Assembly (NCBI GenBank): GCA_900767825.1
Contig: CAAGAN010000027.1
Span: 1 to 9,250, forward strand
Direction: 5' to 3'
From: Bacilli bacterium
Lineage (GTDB): Bacteria; Bacillota_I; Bacilli_A; RFN20; CAG-826
DNA: 9,250 bases
Both the position numbers and the translations under genes were made by a program. Positions 7,359 through 9,250 of this stretch are shown here, one piece after another (the first letter of the stretch is position 1; each line of letters opens with the position of its first letter). The notes below the pieces were generated by a model. That model was given only the letters and a program-made list of their open reading frames with translations. It was not told the origin of the DNA and made no database searches.

Positions 7359-7364
7359 CTCCCC
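7359..7364 (-). promoter_or_regulatory. Ribosome binding site of the first operon gene
   Basis: The minus strand reads GGGGAG, 5 nt before the ATG at 7353. This selects that start for the 203-residue membrane protein. It contrasts with glpK and the 214-702 gene, which have no such site. Confidence 0.75.
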
Positions 7365-7375
7365 GTGTTTACTAA

Positions 7376-7403
7376 ATTATAGTCATAATAAGAAAGCAGG
7401 CAA
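7376..7403 (-). promoter_or_regulatory. Promoter of the membrane-protein/addBA operon
   Basis: On the minus strand a -35 box TTGCCT (7403-7398, four of six consensus bases) precedes a perfect TATAAT (7381-7376) by 16 nt. Transcription should start near 7369, giving a leader of about 15 nt that contains the GGGGAG ribosome site. No other promoter of this quality was seen at the internal gene junctions, so the four genes probably share it. Confidence 0.7.
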
Positions 7404-7459
7404 AAGGATTAATAAATTTTTAGGAAGTAATAATTAATTTTCTTTGGCCTTGGAGAATT

Positions 7460-7498
7460 CCGAAGTTGCATTTCGGATTTTCCGAAGTTGGACTTCAG
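7460..7498. repeat. Two tandem copies of a 17-nt hairpin repeat
   Basis: CCGAAGTTGCATTTCGG (7460-7476) and CCGAAGTTGGACTTCAG (7482-7498) lie 22 nt apart start to start, each followed by a T-rich spacer (ATTTT and TTTTT). Both derive from one near-perfect palindrome, CCGAAGT-TGN-ACTTCGG. Copy 1 has one G-U pair and copy 2 one mismatch. The second is followed by five T on the plus strand, as in a terminator, but no rightward gene precedes it. On the minus strand neither copy has a T-tract. The pair sits between the glpK terminator and the promoter of the addBA operon. Confidence 0.7.
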
Positions 7499-7516
7499 TT
7501 TTTCATAATCTAGTTT

Positions 7517-7542
7517 AAAAAGGACTCTAACTCGAGCCCTTT
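7517..7542 (-). terminator. Rho-independent terminator of glpK
   Basis: On the minus strand AAAGGGCTC (7542-7534) pairs with GAGTCCTTT (7527-7519) around a 6-nt loop, with a single G-U pair, and the T-tract runs on to 7517. It begins 7 nt after the glpK stop and shows that glpK is transcribed separately from the operon to its left. Confidence 0.8.
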
Positions 7543-7549
7543 AGATATT

Positions 7550-9058
7550 TTATTTTCTTTCTTCTTTTTGTTTCTTTTCAATTTCTGCAAAAGCCATTGT
7601 AGCCTTAACCGCTGCTAACCAGCCATCATAAAGCCTATCGATTTCTTTTTGTTTCATCTTTGGGGAGAAAGATTTCTTCACGCAGTGATTAGAATGAATT
7701 TCATCTAGATCCTTCCAGAATCCTGATCCTAGTCCTGCAAAATATCCTGCCCCCAAAGCCGTAGTCTCTAGACAAGAAGGAAGAATAACTTCGCATCCTA
7801 ATATATCCGCCTGGAATTGCATCAATAAATCATTCGCAGAAGCCCCTCCATCTACTTTTAATATAGATAAGTTTAACCCCGCTTCTTTTTTCATCGTCTC
7901 GATTACATCTTTAGATTGGTAGGCGATTGAATATAATCCAGCACGGGTAATGTTATGCCTATCGGCCCCACGGGTTAATCCAAATATGGCTCCCCTAGCA
8001 TCATCGTTCCACCATGGGGTTCCTAGTCCTACAAAAGCCGGGACAAAATATACCCCGTTTGTATCAGGACGCTTTTTCGCATACATCTCGGAATCACAAG
8101 AATCCTCAAACCACCTAGTCTCGTCTCTAAGCCACTGTACAATTGCCCCTCCAATAAATACAGAACCTTCAAGGGCATAAGTAACTTTAGAATCAAGTGA
8201 CCAGGCAACTGTAGTTAATAATCCTTGTTTAGATATAATTGGCTTATCACCAATATTCATTAACATAAAACAACCAGTCCCATAAGTATTCTTGCTATCA
8301 CCTTTATGGAAGCAACACTGTCCAAATAAGGCACTTTGTTGGTCGCCACATACCCCATGTATATGAACATTACCAGAGAAGAAACTAGCTTCACCAAAAT
8401 CAGCGTTGTTATCCTTAACTTCCGGAAGCATGCACATTGGGATATTCCATATATCACATAATTCCTTACTAAAAGAATTAGTAAAGATGTCATATAACAT
8501 GGTCCTGCTTGCATTTGTAGGATCGGTAGCAAATATCTTGCCGTTACTCATCTTATACATTAGCCATGTATCGATAGTCCCAAATAGCAATTCACCTTTC
8601 TCCGCTCTTTCTTGTCCATTAGGAATATGGTCAAGAATATATCTAATCTTAGATGCAGAGAAATATGGATTCATCCTTAATCCAGTTCTTTGCTGGATGA
8701 AATCGAATTTATCATTTCTTTCTTCGCATAATGGTTGGGTTTGCTTTGATTGCCAGACAATCGCATTGAAAACTGCCTTGCCTGTTTCTTTTTCAAAGAC
8801 AACGGTCGTTTCTCTTTGGTTAGTAATGCCGATTGAATCAACTTCATCCATCGAAGAAGATGCAACTACTAATAATTCATTGATAACATCGATAACACTA
8901 ATCCAAATCTTATCTGGGTTTTCTTCTACCCAACCTGGTTTAGGATAAATGCAATCTATAGCCCTTTGGGCCTTAAATACTGCCTCGCCTTTTTTATTAA
9001 TTAAAATGGCACGTGTCGAGGTCGTGCCTTGGTCTATTGCCAAGATGTATTTTTTCAT
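7550..9058 (-). CDS. glpK: Glycerol kinase
   Basis: GlpK phosphorylates glycerol with ATP to glycerol 3-phosphate, trapping it in the cytoplasm for lipid synthesis or glycolysis. The 502 residues match the usual family length. Typical FGGY-kinase landmarks are DQGTTSTR (9-16), the glycerol-contacting QRETT (81-85) and VWQSKQT (101-107), NPYFSASK (130-137), GTIDTWL (160-166), TDPTNASRTMLYDI (178-191), the catalytic Asp239 in GDQQSALFGQ, the nucleotide-site YGTG (259-262) and DGGASAND (403-410). In Enterococcus and Bacillus a His before this Asp (YHF[FY]G) is phosphorylated by the PTS protein HPr; here it aligns with Ser225 (ASFFSG). The start is fixed by the family N-terminus. No Shine-Dalgarno precedes it and a TATAAT box ends 9 nt upstream, so the mRNA may be nearly leaderless. 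The gene has its own terminator. No glpF or glpD/glpO lies in the window. Confidence 0.97.
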   Translation of the reverse strand: MKKYILAIDQGTTSTRAILINKKGEAVFKAQRAIDCIYPKPGWVEENPDKIWISVIDVINELLVVASSSMDEVDSIGITNQRETTVVFEKETGKAVFNAIVWQSKQTQPLCEERNDKFDFIQQRTGLRMNPYFSASKIRYILDHIPNGQERAEKGELLFGTIDTWLMYKMSNGKIFATDPTNASRTMLYDIFTNSFSKELCDIWNIPMCMLPEVKDNNADFGEASFFSGNVHIHGVCGDQQSALFGQCCFHKGDSKNTYGTGCFMLMNIGDKPIISKQGLLTTVAWSLDSKVTYALEGSVFIGGAIVQWLRDETRWFEDSCDSEMYAKKRPDTNGVYFVPAFVGLGTPWWNDDARGAIFGLTRGADRHNITRAGLYSIAYQSKDVIETMKKEAGLNLSILKVDGGASANDLLMQFQADILGCEVILPSCLETTALGAGYFAGLGSGFWKDLDEIHSNHCVKKSFSPKMKQKEIDRLYDGWLAAVKATMAFAEIEKKQKEERK

Positions 9059-9067
9059 AACGACATC

Positions 9068-9073
9068 ATTATA
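9068..9073 (-). promoter_or_regulatory. -10 box of glpK, very close to the start codon
   Basis: A perfect TATAAT on the minus strand ends 9 nt before the glpK ATG, predicting a start of transcription near 9061-9062 and a leader of about 3-4 nt. At the usual spacing (9089-9097) the sequence has no good -35 hexamer and no TG extension, so an activator may be needed if this box is used. A more distant alternative is TTGACA (9214-9209) with TTTAAT (9189-9184) at 19-nt spacing, which would give a leader of about 118 nt. Confidence 0.5.
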
Positions 9074-9138
9074 AAATAAACCAAATTAAAATTGGGATAA
9101 ATTCTAATATTTTTAGACAAGAATGATGTTCTCGCATC

Positions 9139-9215
9139 TTTGACACTTTCTAAATAAATAGACCTCGTTTTTGAAAAATTCATATTAAATATGGTCTATT
9201 TTTTTATTTGTCAAA
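9139..9215. repeat. Long imperfect inverted repeat, probably a terminator
   Basis: AAATAGACC (9156-9164) pairs perfectly with GGTCTATTT (9193-9201) across a 28-nt AT-rich loop. Farther out TTTGACA (9139-9145) pairs with TGTCAAA (9209-9215), with unmatched AT-rich sequence between the two stems. Seven T follow the inner stem on the plus strand (9199-9205), while the minus strand continues ATTTATTTAG. It may be the bidirectional end of a leftward gene beyond the window. Leftward frames to its right do end nearby (TGA at 9213-9211, TAG at 9224-9222), but too few codons are visible to call one. Each outer arm contains a perfect TTGACA, so a promoter role is also possible. Confidence 0.5.
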
Positions 9216-9250
9216 TTTTTACTAAGAAATTGTAGCAATACTTGGCACTA

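Noticed and set aside
8406..8948. A 180-codon open frame on the plus strand opposite glpK
   Set aside because: It lies wholly antisense to a certain glycerol kinase gene, has no ribosome site or recognisable motif, and is explained as a shadow of glpK codon use.
9059..9140. A catabolite-repression (cre) site or GlpP antiterminator target upstream of glpK
   Set aside because: No match to the cre consensus and no leftward terminator/antiterminator pair could be found between the -10 box and 9140.

Overview
The window looks like chromosome from a low-GC, Gram-positive-type bacterium (roughly one third G+C by eye), probably class Bacilli in the broad sense, such as Erysipelotrichales or RF39/Mollicute-related gut lineages. 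Supporting signs are the AddAB recombination enzymes in B-then-A order, AGGAGG-type ribosome binding sites, TTGNNN/TATAAT promoters and AT-rich third codon positions. UGA is used as a real stop: two genes end in UGA inside tight AUGA overlaps. This argues against the Mycoplasma code. The lineage is inference; no rRNA or other marker gene is present.

Left part (1-900). The C-terminal end of a rightward gene (1-132) is followed by a strong intrinsic terminator (151-200). A promoter is interleaved with that terminator (178-205) and reads into a rightward gene for an unrecognised 162-residue membrane protein (214-702). Its ATG lies only 8 nt after the -10 box, so the transcript would be nearly leaderless. 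A gene-free stretch with several hairpins (703-900) separates it from the convergent leftward genes.

Centre (901-7353, all leftward). One tight operon starts from a promoter at 7376-7403. In order it carries a four-helix membrane protein with a SHOCT-like tail, a second four-helix membrane protein that looks like its shortened paralogue, a compact AddB (773 aa) and a compact AddA (1021 aa). Every junction is an ATGA or TAATG overlap, so the two membrane proteins are translationally linked to the double-strand-break repair enzyme. AddA keeps all helicase motifs and its nuclease. AddB keeps the four Fe-S cysteines and its nuclease, but lacks the N-terminal P-loop and much of the helicase-like part.

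Right part (7354-9250). A 196-nt gap holds two tandem 17-nt hairpin repeats and the glpK terminator. A complete leftward glycerol kinase gene (7550-9058) follows. It has a TATAAT box 9 nt before its ATG and no Shine-Dalgarno. The histidine that the PTS phosphorylates in other Firmicute GlpK proteins appears to be serine. The last 190 nt hold a long inverted repeat and no identifiable gene.

I see no mobile element, CRISPR array, rRNA or tRNA. The most unusual points are the membrane-protein pair coupled to addBA, the two near-leaderless genes, the interleaved terminator and promoter, and the altered GlpK regulatory site.
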